The translations under genes and the position numbers were made by a program. A DNA stretch of 64,000 nucleotides from contig CM066918.1 in the NCBI GenBank assembly GCA_033964015.1, positions 20,543,387 through 20,607,386 of the forward strand, written 5' to 3'. This stretch comes from Scolanthus callimorphus (taxonomy: Eukaryota > Cnidaria > Anthozoa > Actiniaria > Edwardsiidae). Below, in pieces: positions 1-11,370 of the stretch (position 1 is the stretch's first letter; the number at the start of each line of letters is the position of its first letter). The notes below the pieces were generated by a model. It did not search any database, was not told where the DNA came from, and saw nothing but the letters and a program-made list of their open reading frames with translations.

Positions 1-75
1 TCTACTAGGTCAAATAGGGGACGGGAGAGGGTCCTATTTTTTACCTACGACTGGGGGAGGGTCACATTTTTTGTT

Positions 76-456
76 ATGTTCAAGGGGAGCCTTTTTTGGA
101 GCCTTGCTTACAAAATGGTAACCCTCCCCCCGCTAAATAATGACACGTCCCTTAAAAAGGCATCCGGCATCCAGGGGCTAGGCATCCGGCATCCAGGGGT
201 TAGGCATCCGGCATCCACTAGTGCTCTGGATGCCCTTACATGGGGCGACATTGGAATGAGGTCAGAGAATACATCCAGAAATCCTTAGATCGAGGCATCA
301 TCCGAGAGTATTCTAGTCCATGTGCATCAGCGGTTGTGCTCGTCCGGAAGAAAGATGGAAAGCTGATGCTATGCGTAGACTATAGGCTCCTTAATGTTAA
401 GACGCTCAAAGATGCCTATCCCCTGCCAGGAATTGAAGAGGCTCTTGATGTATTAA
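76..456 (+). pseudogene. Ty3/gypsy reverse transcriptase, 5' fragment
   Basis: From about 246 the plus strand reads through the N-terminal palm/fingers of a gypsy-type reverse transcriptase: RHWNEVREYIQKSLDRGIIR, then ASAVVLVRKKDGKLMLCVDY and RLLNVKTLKDAYPLPGIEEA. These are family hallmarks (GIIR-S-SP, VRKKDG, DYR-LN, YPLP). The reading ends at LDVL where a TTAA-flanked foldback element begins at 457. The stretch 76-245 has no RT similarity and contains a GGCATCC-repeat insertion. No gag, protease or LTR is visible, so this is a dead internal piece. The rest continues at 2807. Confidence 0.85.
140..251. mobile_element. Short GGCATCC-repeat insertion in the RT fragment
   Basis: Four to five copies of GGCATCC / GGCATCCAGGGG lie between a left edge (cccttaaaaaggcatcc) and an inverted right edge (ggatgcccttacatggggcga). 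The right edge resembles the right end of the better preserved insertion at 2826-3099 (ggattaccttacacggggcga). I infer a degenerate copy of the same family, placed immediately before the first recognisable RT residues. The left boundary is uncertain. Confidence 0.5.
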
Positions 457-2802
457 GAGCGCCTGTCTGTAAATATCACAGATCGGCGTCAAAATGCGAA
501 ATTACAAAATCGCTCAAATTTGGTCAAAAGTTAGGCCTACATGAAGGATTTATGCTGTGAAAATTTCAGGTCGATCAGATAAATATTTTTCGGGAACGAC
601 GACGGAAGTGATTTTCCCGAGCAAACTCGCTATTTCGGGGCATGTTTCACCTAATTCAAAAGATCGCAAAAAACTCCTATACGTGCTAAATGGACCCAAG
701 TAATAAACACAGATCCTTAAAGACGACAAGATAAGCTTTCATTCAAGCGGTTTGTCAACCATTTCCGTTAAAAAATAAATATTTTATGTATTTTTGAATA
801 ATTATCGTTTTTTCGTCTATTTTATCAAGGCCCAAATCGATGGCTAATATCTCCGATGAGACGCGGGATTTCTCAAATATTTAATATCCCGGGAAGAGAT
901 CTATCCTTCTTCTTCTGATTTATCAAATAAAATTTTGAGGCAATTAAAATCCCGAACTTTCACAGCGCGGAAATTGACCTCTATCGATTACCGATAATAG
1001 GACACATTCCAGGCACTTCATGTCACGAACTTTCAAAACATTCACTCACCTGGCAAAGAATCCAGTAATCCACAGCAAATGAACTTCCTCAGTTGTCGAG
1101 TAATAGTCTTGCGTGTTGTTTAGAAAATGCTTTGAGTCAATTCACTCCAAAATCGTTTCATTCTTGGTAGTATTCCTTCGTTATCCCAAAGTAAACACCA
1201 GTATTCGCAAGCAAACAGCAGCGGCTTGTGGGATTCTCCATTTATGCCGAATCTATCCAAATTCATCCAGCTATTTACATTTCAAAGAAGCAAATAACCC
1301 ATGTAAATCCTCGGCCGTACGTTATATCCGAGCACTTCATGAAAACCAAGTTAAAATTACCGCGACATTCACGCGGTGCGAAAGCATTATTCTCCAGCAA
1401 ACAGCAGCATTCATGCCGAATCTATCCAAATTTATCCAGCTATTTACACTCCACAGAAGCAAATAACCCTTGTAAATCCTCGGTCGTATGTTATATCGCA
1501 GCAGTTCATGAAAATAAAGTAAAAATTTAGCGCGACGTTCACGCGGTGCGAAGTTCAAGTAACCACGTTCTCTCTTCGACTGTCAACTGAAGTGCGTGAC
1601 CAGCCCTGGGCCTATCACGCTTTGCCTTGCCTGGCTATGACGTCACAGGCTTTTGCTACCCGTCTGAGAAGTGTAGTTCGGCTGCGAGAGACTAAAAACA
1701 TTGGATTTCGCGCTTGAAAAGGGCTTCATTCCCTTCATTCCCCAGGAAACAAGACAAGGCAATCACCTCATAAGTGCAAGGAGCAATTATTTTTAATTTG
1801 ATTTCAAGTGTTGGAATATATTTCTCCTCGAAAAGTGACCTTTTTAAACAGTACTTTCCTGATCCTTGTGCTTGAACTTCGCACCGCGTGAATGTCGCGG
1901 TAATTTTAACTTGGTTTTCATGAAGTACTCGGATATAACGTACGGCCAAGGATTTACATGGCTTATTTGCTTCCTTGAAATGTAAATAGCTGGATGAATT
2001 TGGATACATTTGGCATAAATGGAGATCCCACAAGCCGCTGCTGTTTGCTTGCGAATTCGGGTGTTTACTTTGGGATAACGAAGGAATACTGCCAAGAATG
2101 AAACGATTTTGGAGTGAATTGACTCAAAGCACCTTCTAAACAACACGCAAGACTATTACTCGACAACTGAGGTAGTTCATTTGCTGTGGATTACTGGATT
2201 CTTTGCCAGGTGAGTGAATGTTTTGAAAGTTCGTGACATGAAGTGCCTGGAATGTGTCCTATTATCGGTAATCGATAGAGGTCAATTTCCGCGCTGTGAA
2301 AGTTCGGGATTTTAATTGCCTCAAAATTTTATTTGATAAATCAGAAGAAGAAGGATAGATCTCTTCCGGGATATTAAATATTTGAGAAATCCCGCGTCTC
2401 ATCGGAGATATTAGCCATCGATTTGGGCCTTGATAAAATAGACGAAAAAAATGATAATTATTCAAAAATCCATAAAATATTTATTTTTTAACGGAAATGG
2501 TTGACAAACCACTTGAATGAAAGCTTATCTTGTCGTCTTTAAGGATCTGTGTTTATTACTTGGGTCCATTTAGCACGTATAGGAGTTTTTTGCGATCTTT
2601 TGAATTAGGTGAAACATGCCCGAAATAGCGAGTTTGCTCGGGAAAATCACTTCCGTCGTCGTTCCCGAAAAAATATTTATCTGATCGACCTGAAATTTTC
2701 ACAGCATAAATCCTTCATGTAGGCCTAACGTTTGACCAAATTTGAGCGATTTTGTAATTTCGCATTTTGACGCCTATCTGTGATATTTACAGACAGGCGC
2801 TC
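457..2802. mobile_element. Long-TIR foldback DNA element in a TTAA site
   Basis: The two halves are inverted repeats: 457 to about 1380 matches the reverse complement of about 1875-2802. The outer ends are gagcgcctgtctgtaaat and its complement. The element is flanked by TTAA at 453-456 and 2803-2806, the duplication typical of piggyBac and Kolobok transposons. The left arm also holds a tandem duplication of about 150 bp (1240-1380 and 1400-1555). The unique centre is about 300 bp. Open frames at 1113-1530 and 1692-2146 are mirror images of the same arm and look non-coding. It interrupts the gypsy RT at LDVL. Probably non-autonomous, mobilised in trans. Confidence 0.85.
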
Positions 2803-2806
2803 TTAA

Positions 2807-3322
2807 AGATACTTTTCCAGTCTTATCGCGCCATGTAAGGTAATCCAGAATCCGGAATCTGACTTTTTGCTAGCTTTGGAATCCGGAATCCGTAGAATGG
2901 AATCCGGAATTCATATAGCAGGAATCCAGAATCCAAAGGCCTTGAGAATCCGGAATCCAATAATTTATTCAGATAGAGAAATATTGGAATCCGGATTCTT
3001 TGAGAATTATGGAAACCGAAATCCACTTGTATGGAATCCGGAATCCAAGGGCTGGAATCCGGAATACAAGATCTGCTTGGATTACCTTACACGGGGCGAG
3101 TCTTAACTTAGCCCATGGATTCCACCAGATTCCAGTGAACGAGGGTGACATAGAAAAGACCGCCTTCCAAAGGAGGGCAGGAGGCCTTTATGAGTTCACG
3201 AGAATGCAGTTGGGTTCTGCAATGCCACGGCTTCCTTCATGCGTTTTTGATGGATAAAGCCTTTGGAGATCTGAATTTCCAGTCTCTGCTTATTCACCTA
3301 GATTATATCTCAGTGTTTTGAA
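2807..3322 (+). pseudogene. Ty3/gypsy reverse transcriptase, continuation
   Basis: After the foldback, 2807-2825 encodes RYFSSL-like residues. A second insertion (2826-3099) intervenes, and RT resumes at 3106 with LNLAHGFHQIPVNEGDIEKT, AFQRRAGGLYEFTRMQ and, after frameshifts, CNA-ASFMRF, DKAFGDLNFQSLLIHLDYIS. The last segment corresponds to the catalytic YxDD block; here it reads HLDYI, so the active site is lost. Similarity stops near 3322. Together with 246-456 this is one RT domain broken by two clean insertions plus point frameshifts. Confidence 0.85.
2826..3099. mobile_element. GGAATCCG-repeat MITE with TIRs and 6-bp target duplication
   Basis: Ends are inverted: tcgcgccatgtaaggtaatc on the left and gattaccttacacggggcga on the right. 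They are flanked by the direct repeat gtctta (2820-2825 and 3100-3105). The whole interior is made of GGAATCCGGAATCC-like units separated by 3-20 bp, so it translates as repeats in every frame. The unit is the inner part of the TIR itself. Its removal rejoins the RT reading (FSSL to LNLAHGFH), which confirms the boundaries. Confidence 0.85.
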
Positions 3323-3755
3323 GTACCTTCGGACGGAAAAGCGGGGTTATCCCCTCCCTTACAGCGCGGCGCGGCTACCGTTTCCACGAGACAAGAATTT
3401 TGACACTTTTTTGACACTTTTTGACGAGGCGGGCGGCGTCTCAAAGAAAGCGCGGGAAAATAGCAGTCGTTGAAGTTTGCCGTTATTGCTGCTGAGCTGC
3501 AGGAAATGGATTCCCACAACATTCGTAAGTTTTCAAAACAAATTAGACTTTCAGAGAATTTCCTCGATTGTATTAGAGTTCTTTCAAGATAATAAATACA
3601 TAAATATAAATAAATATAAATAAATATATGTGTTTCAGCGAACATACAATTGCGCGTCAATGCAAACGGAGGCTTATACGATAATGGGAGAGCTCAGCCT
3701 ACCATTATTCGAGAGCGTATCTTAGATTTGAACCATCAAGGTTTGGGACGACGTC

Positions 3756-3806
<51 letters not shown>
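3756..3806. repeat. (AAT)n microsatellite at LINE 3' end
   Basis: About 17 uninterrupted AAT units directly follow cgacgtca. They form the 3' tail of the minus-strand LINE, reading AATAAAGATTATTATT on that strand. Confidence 0.95.
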
Positions 3807-5604
3807 CTTTATTTCTTAAGATAAACAGTACATATCCTAAGTTACAAAATTGAAATAAATATCTATCTAAATTACACTATATACACGATTAAAAATATAC
3901 AAAATTTAAAAACTATTCCTATATACCATATTTAAAAATAATCCTATTACTAAAAGCATTCTTGAATCTGTCAGTTTGAATCTTAGGGCGTATAGTTGAT
4001 TTTTTCTTAATTGATATTTGGTGTCTTTTGTCTTAGGTAAAATTGAAAACAGGGGACATTCTGGGTCATTCGATCTTCTTGCGTATAGTTTCTTATCAGC
4101 CTTTTCTAAAAGATCTCTTATCTTTATATGCTTGGACGTATACCTCCTCTTAAAACTTCGATCTAAGAAATTCTGTATAACGGTTAGATCTGTATCGGAG
4201 GCTCCATATACCGGCAAAGCATACATAAAATTAGGCAGAACTATAGAATTAAACAAGTGATCTATTTCCACTTGGCTCATTCCCTCTTTGCGCAATGATC
4301 TTATCACAAACAATGACTTATTAGCCTTTATAACCTTGGCGCGCACGTGCGTACTGAACTTACAATTCTGTTGGAATGTAACACCTAAAATTGGCAATTC
4401 TTTGCATTGTGGTATATTATTAATTGGCGCTATGTCTTGATTGAAGCCTTTCTTGCGAAAAATAATTTCCTTGCATTTTGTCGAATTACATGCCATCCGA
4501 TTGCGACTAGACCAGCTAAGGAACTGGTCTACTAAATCAGTACGACACTGACCATTTCCCATAAGGGAACAACAATGGTAGAATCATCGGCATATTTAAA
4601 CAAGGCTGGACGGTCTGCTAGGCTTAATTCATTAATAAATACGTTAAAAAGATAAGGCCCATTAACGCTGCCTTGTGTTGTACCCCTGTTTACCTCACGC
4701 CACTGCCCTTCAAAACCATTATAAATAACCCGCTGCTGGCGTTTCTCAAGAAAACTTAAATACCAGTTTACAATAATAGGATTCAGAGACAATTGCTTAA
4801 GCTTAGATGACAAGAGTTCATGGTTGACACAGTCAAATGCTTTACTAAAATCCATTGCAAATACTCGCACGGCCTTGCAATCTTGCTCGTCTAGATAACT
4901 GTAGATGGTGTGCTGCATACTCAAGAGTGCATCAATGCAACTCCCCCCTGTCCTATAAGCAAACTGCGTTGAACTCAGTCCTTCTTCGACAGTATCCCGT
5001 GCATGTATGTTATACACAGTCTTCTCGAAAGCGCGTGCAATTACTGGTGTGATCTTAATTCCTCTGAAATCCTGCTTGCTTTTGGGGACGTCAATCTTGG
5101 GAAGGGGGGTCGCGTGGGCTCTTTTCCAGGACGAAGGCCACTTGCTTGTCCTCAATGATAAGTTCCAGATTTTATGAATAACATTTGTGAAGATTTCAGC
5201 ATGATCCTTCCAAATCCAGAAGGGTATGAGGTCTGGCCCCGTAGCAGTTTTCTTTAGGTGCTGTAAACAATTCCACACATGTCTTTCTGACACTTCGGGG
5301 ACTTCTACACTCTCATCCACTTCGGCTAATACCGGCTGCGTATATGCGTCATCGGTACACAATTCCGCGAAGTAGTTGTTCAGTTCCTCAAGCGCTGGAG
5401 TGTCCAATGTAACTTTAGCAGATGTATTTCGCCGTTGGGACAACTGATCAAGGTGCTTCCACCATTCTCTGGATCCTACAGGTGCCTCGATAAGTGCCCT
5501 TCTGTTCTTACTGATCAGTTCACTTATTTTCCTGTTAATCTCGCACAGCCGGTCCTTGTTGTTTGGAGCTATTCTGGACTTCACCCTCATTAACGATTTT
5601 ACTA
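3756..5604 (-). mobile_element. CR1-like non-LTR retrotransposon, 5'-truncated
   Basis: On the minus strand, from 5614 inward, the protein runs through RT: ATGPDLIPFWIWKDHAEIF, DFRGIKITPVIARAFEKTVY, FAMDFSKAFDCVNHELLSSK, RGTTQGSVNGPYLFNVFIN and the catalytic [14 protein letters not shown] one-base loss near 4555 (after VVPLWE) shifts the frame. The C-terminal domain ([31 protein letters not shown]) follows, with another shift near 3960. The 3' end has AATAAAG followed by an ATT microsatellite. The endonuclease domain is missing (5' truncation). It lies antisense inside the transposase HTH. Target duplication is not clear. Confidence 0.85.
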
Positions 5605-6535
5605 GAGGTAGCAAGAGAGGTTCGAGTAAGTCACAGTTTTGTCAATAAAGTGGTGCGCAACTACGAGGAAACTAATTCATCCCTTCGTATGCCAAGAACG
5701 ACGTATTCAAAACCTAAGATTGATACCCCGGTCCTCGAGTACATCGAGATGCAAAAACATATGAAACCGAGCATTTATGCTTCTGAGATTCAGCAAAGGT
5801 TGCTTTTAGATGGAGTCGTACATGCACATGATCTACCAGGACAATCCCAGATCAACCGCCGACTCAGACAAGACTTGTTGTTTACAACGAAAAAACTTAC
5901 CGTTCGCCCGCTCGAGGCCGAAAATCCAGGGGCAGTCGATAGGCAAAATGAGTACCTGCAAGAAATTTCTCAGTATCGGGCCAACCAGCTACATTTTTTC
6001 GACGAGTCAAGCGTGATAAAAACGCCGACTGGCAACAGGAATTAATATGGTAGCGCGCGAAGAGGTGAAGGGCAATCGAAATTCAGCGGTACGCATCGAA
6101 CGCGACATACACAATCAATTTGCTTCACTCTGTCGTTGGCGTTGACCTTTTCAATATCATTGTAGGGCCTTCAAATGGACTAGAACTTCTCAATTTTTTC
6201 GATGATGCGTTACTTGTAGAACGACCGGATGGAAGTGCTGTTTTAGAACGTGGCAATGCTGTCGTGATGGATAATTGTGGTTTCCACCATGGCCATGACA
6301 TCGAGCCAGTACTAAGAAATATGCTCAACGACTGCGGAGTCGCTTTGATTTATCAGCCGCCCTACTCGCCCCACTTCAATACTTGTGAATATGCTTCAAT
6401 CAAATAAAAGCGTTTCTCAAGCGGTACCAGCTATTGGCGTTAAATGAAACAGAAATTGCTATCGCAGAGGCAATTGGAAATATAACACCGGAAAGCTCTG
6501 CCGGGTACTTCAGAAAGTGTGGCTATCTCGTTTAG

Positions 6536-7136
6536 AACTATTACAGAAAATACTGGACTACTATCTACCAATGTGAATGTCAATTTTACTACCTGATTTT
6601 CAGGACTCTGTTTACACTCAGTGCTATATTTAGAACTTAGGACATCTGGCGTGTGAAACTTCCCAATAAGCAAGTGCTAACTGATTCTTAGATCTCAAGA
6701 AACAACGAAAATTTAGTTTGCGAGAAATAAGAAAGGCTTTCAAAAGTATTTACTTTGTGTTTAGATAATATTCACCAGTAATATCAAAAGTAAAACCTCG
6801 AAACTGTCCACGTGAGGTTAACTATAAGGTCATAAGTGTATTTTTACAGTCATGAACATGGAGATTTGCCTTTGTTATCCTTCTATATATAACTATCTAA
6901 CGGAGATACTTTAGGGATTAGAAAGTTCATTTCTTGTTTGTCTCGTACAAATAAACGAATAATTAGTAAATAATATAAGTAAACGTGTTTTGAATCTTCA
7001 ATCAGTTCATCAGTTCCGAGCGTTGGCTGATGCGCGAAGTTGAATGTCCATTCAACACAGGGCAAACACAACCACGAAATAAAGCGTTCAAAATCCTGTT
7101 TATGTCTGGACGAGCTATATAGATGAACCTACAGCT
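6536..7136. other. Intergenic, nothing recognised
   Basis: AT-rich sequence between the transposase stop and the 3' end of the minus-strand PB1 gene. The open frames at 6440-6673 and 6883-7071 show no family motif. The 3' UTR of the PB1 gene would fall here, but no confident polyadenylation signal was picked. Confidence 0.4.
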
Positions 7137-8183
7137 CTAGTCTTTCATGTAAATATCTACGTTTCTCATTCGGTACTGTGCAATCAAATTCGGCAATCGC
7201 CAGTCCTCACTCTCGTCAAAGTCTGGTACTTTTCCGTTGAGAGCCTTGTGTAGCGCAGTTAGATCGCGATCTAAATTCGGGCGATCGCTGTACTTGATCA
7301 GGTTGCGTGCTTTCAATCTTGGACGCATTACTGTAAAGAAAGACGATGTTTTTGCTCGAGCTTCACAAAATGCTTTCAGCTTTGATTCGGCTTCTTGATA
7401 ATCGCGTTGTAATTTCTTCAAATCCCTCTGAAATTTTGTTATTTTTTCTTTAAATTTTGGATGTTTGTCCCTCAATGAACAAACGTCGTACGACAGACAT
7501 GGAGGATAAACACATTCTGGCCTTGTATGTCCTGACTTATGGCAATTCCCGCATACTCTTGCTTCGCACTGAAGACAGAGGAGTCAGAGAATCATTTTTG
7601 CGAACTAAGGTTTGAAGTTCCTCTTCAGCAGAGGATAACATCACCTGTTTTATTTGCAAGTTTTCTGCTAGCTCAGCTTTCACATGGTCTAACGGAGACT
7701 GGCCAGATTTTGCTGTACTCGCGTTCTCCTCGAAGCTCCGTTCTAGCGAACGAGGACCAAACATTGCATTCCTCTGCGGGGTTTTGTGCATGGCAGTATT
7801 TTCCTTGTGTCTGTTGTTTTCTTGTCGTGTCTCCTCGAGTTTTCTTCGTTTCACCGAGTCAGGAAGCTGTTGAACAACGGGCGAGTCTAGCTCGCAAACC
7901 TTGAGCCGTATTTTTCCAAGGGCACCCTCTACAGAAGATGCGCGAACAAACATTTCTGTGAAGTTATCTTCATCTTCTGCATCTATCAAGTTGACATAGT
8001 CGCCATCTTCATCTTGATAACGAAAGCGTACAGCGCGATGTCTCAAGTTATTACACCGTTTTCTTATGTCTTGTTCTAAGTCGGCAAAACAGTACCCTTC
8101 ACTTTTCCATCAGCAATTTCGGCTTCTATGGAGAACTTTACGAAGTTTTCCTCGCCGTATTCGGCTTTCACTTGAAACTTCAT
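7137..8183 (-). CDS. PB1-domain, zinc-finger and coiled-coil protein (frameshifted)
   Basis: Starts at ATG 8183: MKFQVKAEYGEENFVKFSIE resembles the first strand of a PB1 domain. After an apparent one-base shift near 8085, the domain continues DLEQDIRKRCNNLRHRAVR and FRYQDEDGDYVNLIDAEDED, matching the acidic OPCA-like loop of p62/NBR1 PB1 domains. A linker of about 100 residues follows. After a second shift near 7590 comes a Cys-rich zinc-binding stretch, CLQCEARVCGNCHKSGH and CVYPPCLSYDVC, reminiscent of a ZZ finger or zinc knuckle. A charged coiled coil (KITKFQRDLKKLQRDYQEAE) and the C-terminus follow at 7139. Order PB1 then ZZ-like suggests an NBR1/p62-type scaffold, but FW, LIR and UBA parts are not seen. 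No introns appear, so a retro-pseudogene is possible; assembly indels are the other explanation. Confidence 0.65.
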
Positions 8184-10574
8184 GTTTGCACACCGATTCC
8201 CACGACTGCACGACTCAAATGAAAGCACGAGTGGGCGTACACTGTATGTCAAACGTCGCGCCGGCCCCAATTTGAGCCGCTTTGATCAATGCGACTTTAT
8301 TGTTAAAAGTGTCAAAATTCGTCAGAAATCTTTAGTCACTGGAAACGGTAGCGCGCTTCGCGCATTAATTTAACTGCAGACTGAACCGATGATAACAATG
8401 CTTAGAAAAATGCAAACAAAGTTCTTACTGCAACCAGATCAAATGACCTTATATAAGTGACCTTGACGCCAAACACTATCGTAAGCCCCCGTCCGGAAAT
8501 CAAACAAAACAAGTAAATAAGGCTTTTTCTTACTCTTATAAAACTCAGGTAAAGATCCATATCTTTGTTGATTGTACTCAACCAACCAAGGGTATCGTCA
8601 AGAAACCATTAAACTAGCCATGAAAATTCGCTGATCATATGAATTATACTTTTGAACTCAAATGACTATTGAACCTGTTCAAATTATGCGTAACACTCTT
8701 GAAGCCGATACCCCCACAGAACGACAAATTTATCGTATTTATGTATCTGACTGATGTCGCAATACTATAAGGTTGATGAGAGTACAGATAAAACAGAGAT
8801 CGCTTTGAGTTAAATACGTATTAAATAACAATATTTCGCCATCAATTTTTCTTGCATAATTTGCAATGGTGGCCTCTTCTTTTATGTGTTGTAGAAAAAT
8901 ATCGAGCTCATTTCTCCATCTTAGTTTTTTCTAAGATCTCCATCTTAGCATGATTCTCCATCTTAGCATGATTCTCCATCTTAGCATGATTTTAACCAGA
9001 AATGATCAAACTGTTAATTTTTTAACATTTTCTTGTGTTCAAAATTCGCCAACATACTAAAACTTTTTTTCATTGTAGTACTTTTGTGAGTTTTCTTGCA
9101 CGTGCCAGTTCTTTAACGACTTTTAGTATCAGTAATGTTGGGCATATTTCATCCATTTTTTCCCCAGATCTTCTGAATTGTTAGCAGGGGCATTTTCACA
9201 CCATCAAGGTTGTGATACTACCTGTGACAGAATATGAAACTAAAGGTAGAGCTATAGGGATGGCCTCAGGCAAGATAGGGGCTGGGTGTTTTGAGTGAAT
9301 ACCTTCTTTGTAATTGTAAGTTTTTCTCTAGCGTCTTAAAAATGACTTGTTCTGCCAATAAATAGACTCAAAAAACATTTCCATTTGTCGTTCGTTGTCA
9401 ATGTCGTAATATTGATCGTGGCAGTCGTCCAGGGCTATAAACCTCGATGGGTGGGTGAGGGGGGTCTTCAAGGTTTTCTTCTGAATTCAGCAATGGCTTT
9501 TCTATGGTAGTATATCGTGGTGTTCAAGCTGCATGCTATCATCGTCGCTTGAAACAATTCCGTAACACTGCTCGTAACATGGCTTAAAAGTGAAATCAGA
9601 ACGTGCCCTGTCGACATTTCGTTTGTTGCACACAGAACACTAGAACTTACCGTAAATATTTTGATTATAAAATAAAGGAAAAAGAAAAGTGCGAGCTGAA
9701 AACTTCGCGCAATAATGTCAACTCCAACTAAAACATTGAAAATTGGCGATGGTAGCGCCCGTAATCACATTGAATTGGTCAGCGGATTCGTGCATACGCA
9801 GTACAAAAGTTACTGCTACTGCCGTTGGCCAGAACATGACATAACTCACACTCGCTGCGTTTGGAACCAACCGCCGTTGAGACAAACTTAACTATAGATC
9901 GCTTTCCACTTGTGAGAGTGTGAGCCAAAATCAAGGCAAGACAAAACTTTCCTGCAGCCAGTCCTATCGTTCACGGTCCAGCTAAGTCATGATCACTAGA
10001 CTTTTGAAACTCAAATAAAGATTCAGATGGCAGGGATTTGATCGAAACCCGCGTAGTTGAGAGGTGTTACAGTTTGCTATGTGGTTCGCCGTCACAATGA
10101 AAGGCCGCAAACAGCTCTCTGAAACCTTTAAAATTACTCTAGAGCAAGTATGGTTCCCTTCGCCGTCGATCAGCGCCAAAACATTTTTAAAAAGACATAT
10201 TCGGCCATAATTCTTCCAACGCGAGCATGGACATCAAGACGAAGAAGTCGGCTTTGGCTAGCTGAGCGCATGTCGGAGTTTGATTGACAGCTCCGCAACT
10301 GGGAACTATCATCAAACACGAAAAGGCGGCAAGATCAAAAGTCGTTGCCACATCCCCTGCTATGAATGATGCATTTTGATACTTTTTGAAAACACTCGCT
10401 CCTGCAATAGCCTCTTGCACTTAGTGGCTCAGTCACCATGAGAAGCTTTGCCAATGATACTAAAAAATGAAACGAGCATGATGACTGACTTGGATACAAG
10501 CCGACTGGAAAGGCTCTTCTCTCCATTATCACAATTAGTCATGACGAAGTCGCGAGGTGACTATTATACACTTA
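8184..10574. other. Intergenic, only simple repeats seen
   Basis: No convincing coding exon on either strand. A minisatellite sits at 8931-8996. Open frames at 9982-10708 lack recognisable motifs and have no splice context that joins them. The promoter of the minus-strand PB1 gene should lie just above 8184. Confidence 0.4.
8931..8996. repeat. 18-bp minisatellite, about 4 units
   Basis: The unit tctccatcttagcatgat is repeated in tandem with an initial diverged copy. No gene context. Confidence 0.8.
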
Positions 10575-10703
10575 ATGACTGCTTCCGAGGGAAACAGCGA
10601 GTTTTATTTTACCGAGAATCTCGATGTTTCCCGAGACGAAGTCGAGGGAAACATCGAGATTCGAGGGAAAACAAAACTCGCTGTTTCCCGAGGGTGCAGT
10701 CAT
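10575..10703. mobile_element. Palindromic MITE, copy 1
   Basis: The sequence from aatgactgcttccgaggg to its complement near 10703 folds back on itself. The stem contains TTTCCCGAGACGAAGTCGAG around its centre. Ends read AATGACTGC and GCAGTCATT. A close second copy is at 10913-11042, followed by the same downstream block. Confidence 0.75.
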
Positions 10704-10810
10704 TTTAACTTAAAAGTGTTTTATTATATAGCAAAAAGAAAATACGGTAAAAATAGTCCGCCGAAATTTCTCGCTCTAGCGATGTCGCCCGAAAGGGCAA
10801 CAATTTTTTA

Positions 10811-11255
10811 ATTGTAGCCCGCGCGGGCTACATTGAATTTGTAGCCCGCCACGTGACCATGATAAAACCAATCAGAGCGCGCGCTTTGATCGAATTTACA
10901 CGAGCTATTATAATGACTGTTCTCGAGGGAAACAGCGAGATTTCTGTTCCCGAGAATTTCGATGTTTCCCGAGACGAAGTCGAGGGAAACATCGAGATTC
11001 GAGGGAAAACGAAACTCTCTGTTTCCCGAGAGTGCAGTCATTAAGTGTTTTATTATATAGCAAAAAGAAAATACACGGTTAAAATAGTCCATGTTTTTAT
11101 TTTATTTTCCCGCTCTAGCGATGTAGCCCGCGCGGGCAATAATTTTTCAATTGTAGCCCGCGCGGGCTACATTGAGTTTGTACCTTACCACGTGATCTTG
11201 ATAGAATCAATCAGAGCGCGCGTTTTGATCGAATAAACACGAGCTATATAATAAT
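10811..11255. repeat. Duplicated module with GTAGCCCGCGCGGGCTAC palindromes
   Basis: 10811-10910 and 11150-11255 are diverged direct copies. Each contains attgtagcccgcgcgggc, then CACGTGA, then AATCAGAGCGCGCG and an ACGAGCTAT end. Each unit is associated with one palindromic MITE, so MITE plus flank was duplicated together. Confidence 0.7.
10913..11042. mobile_element. Palindromic MITE, copy 2
   Basis: Same family as 10575-10703. The ends are AATGACTGT and GCAGTCATT, and the central stem TTTCCCGAGACGAAGTCGAG is identical. It sits after the ACGAGCTATTAT block. Confidence 0.75.
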
Positions 11256-11370
11256 CGTCGATATTTACGGAGCCGGAGGCAACTAATTGTTTTAATATAT
11301 TTCCAGCGAAAACCTTTTCTGATTCGCTAAAAATTTCGCGTCGAGCAAATCAGAAATCATTGCATGTTAA

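Larger units (their letters stand above)
3506..6535 (+). pseudogene. IS630/Tc1-mariner-like transposase gene, split by a LINE
   Basis: Exon 1 is 3506-3524 (MDSHNI) with donor C|GTAAGT. The intron is 3525-3638 (tgtttcag acceptor). Exon 2 starts at 3639 and encodes the paired/HTH region NANGGLYDNGRAQPTIIRER, ILDLNHQGLGRRQ. At 3756 a LINE interrupts; the HTH resumes at about 5605 with EVAREVRVSHSFVNKVVRNY. Downstream come the first catalytic Asp (HFFDES, about 6001), the second in VVMDNCGFHHGH (about 6263) and the Glu of PPYSPHFNTCEY (about 6370). Frameshifts near 6043-6090 and 6405 break the frame. The tail IKAFLKRYQLLALNETEIAI and GYFRKCGYLV ends at TAG 6533-6535. Host or transposon origin of this intron-containing copy cannot be decided. 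Confidence 0.8.

Noticed and set aside
1113..2146. Pairs of similar 100-117-residue open frames
   Set aside because: Mirror images in the two arms of a foldback element with no protein family motif.
9982..10532. Possible receptor-like gene on the minus strand
   Set aside because: Hydrophobic stretches exist but frames do not join and no family signature is visible.
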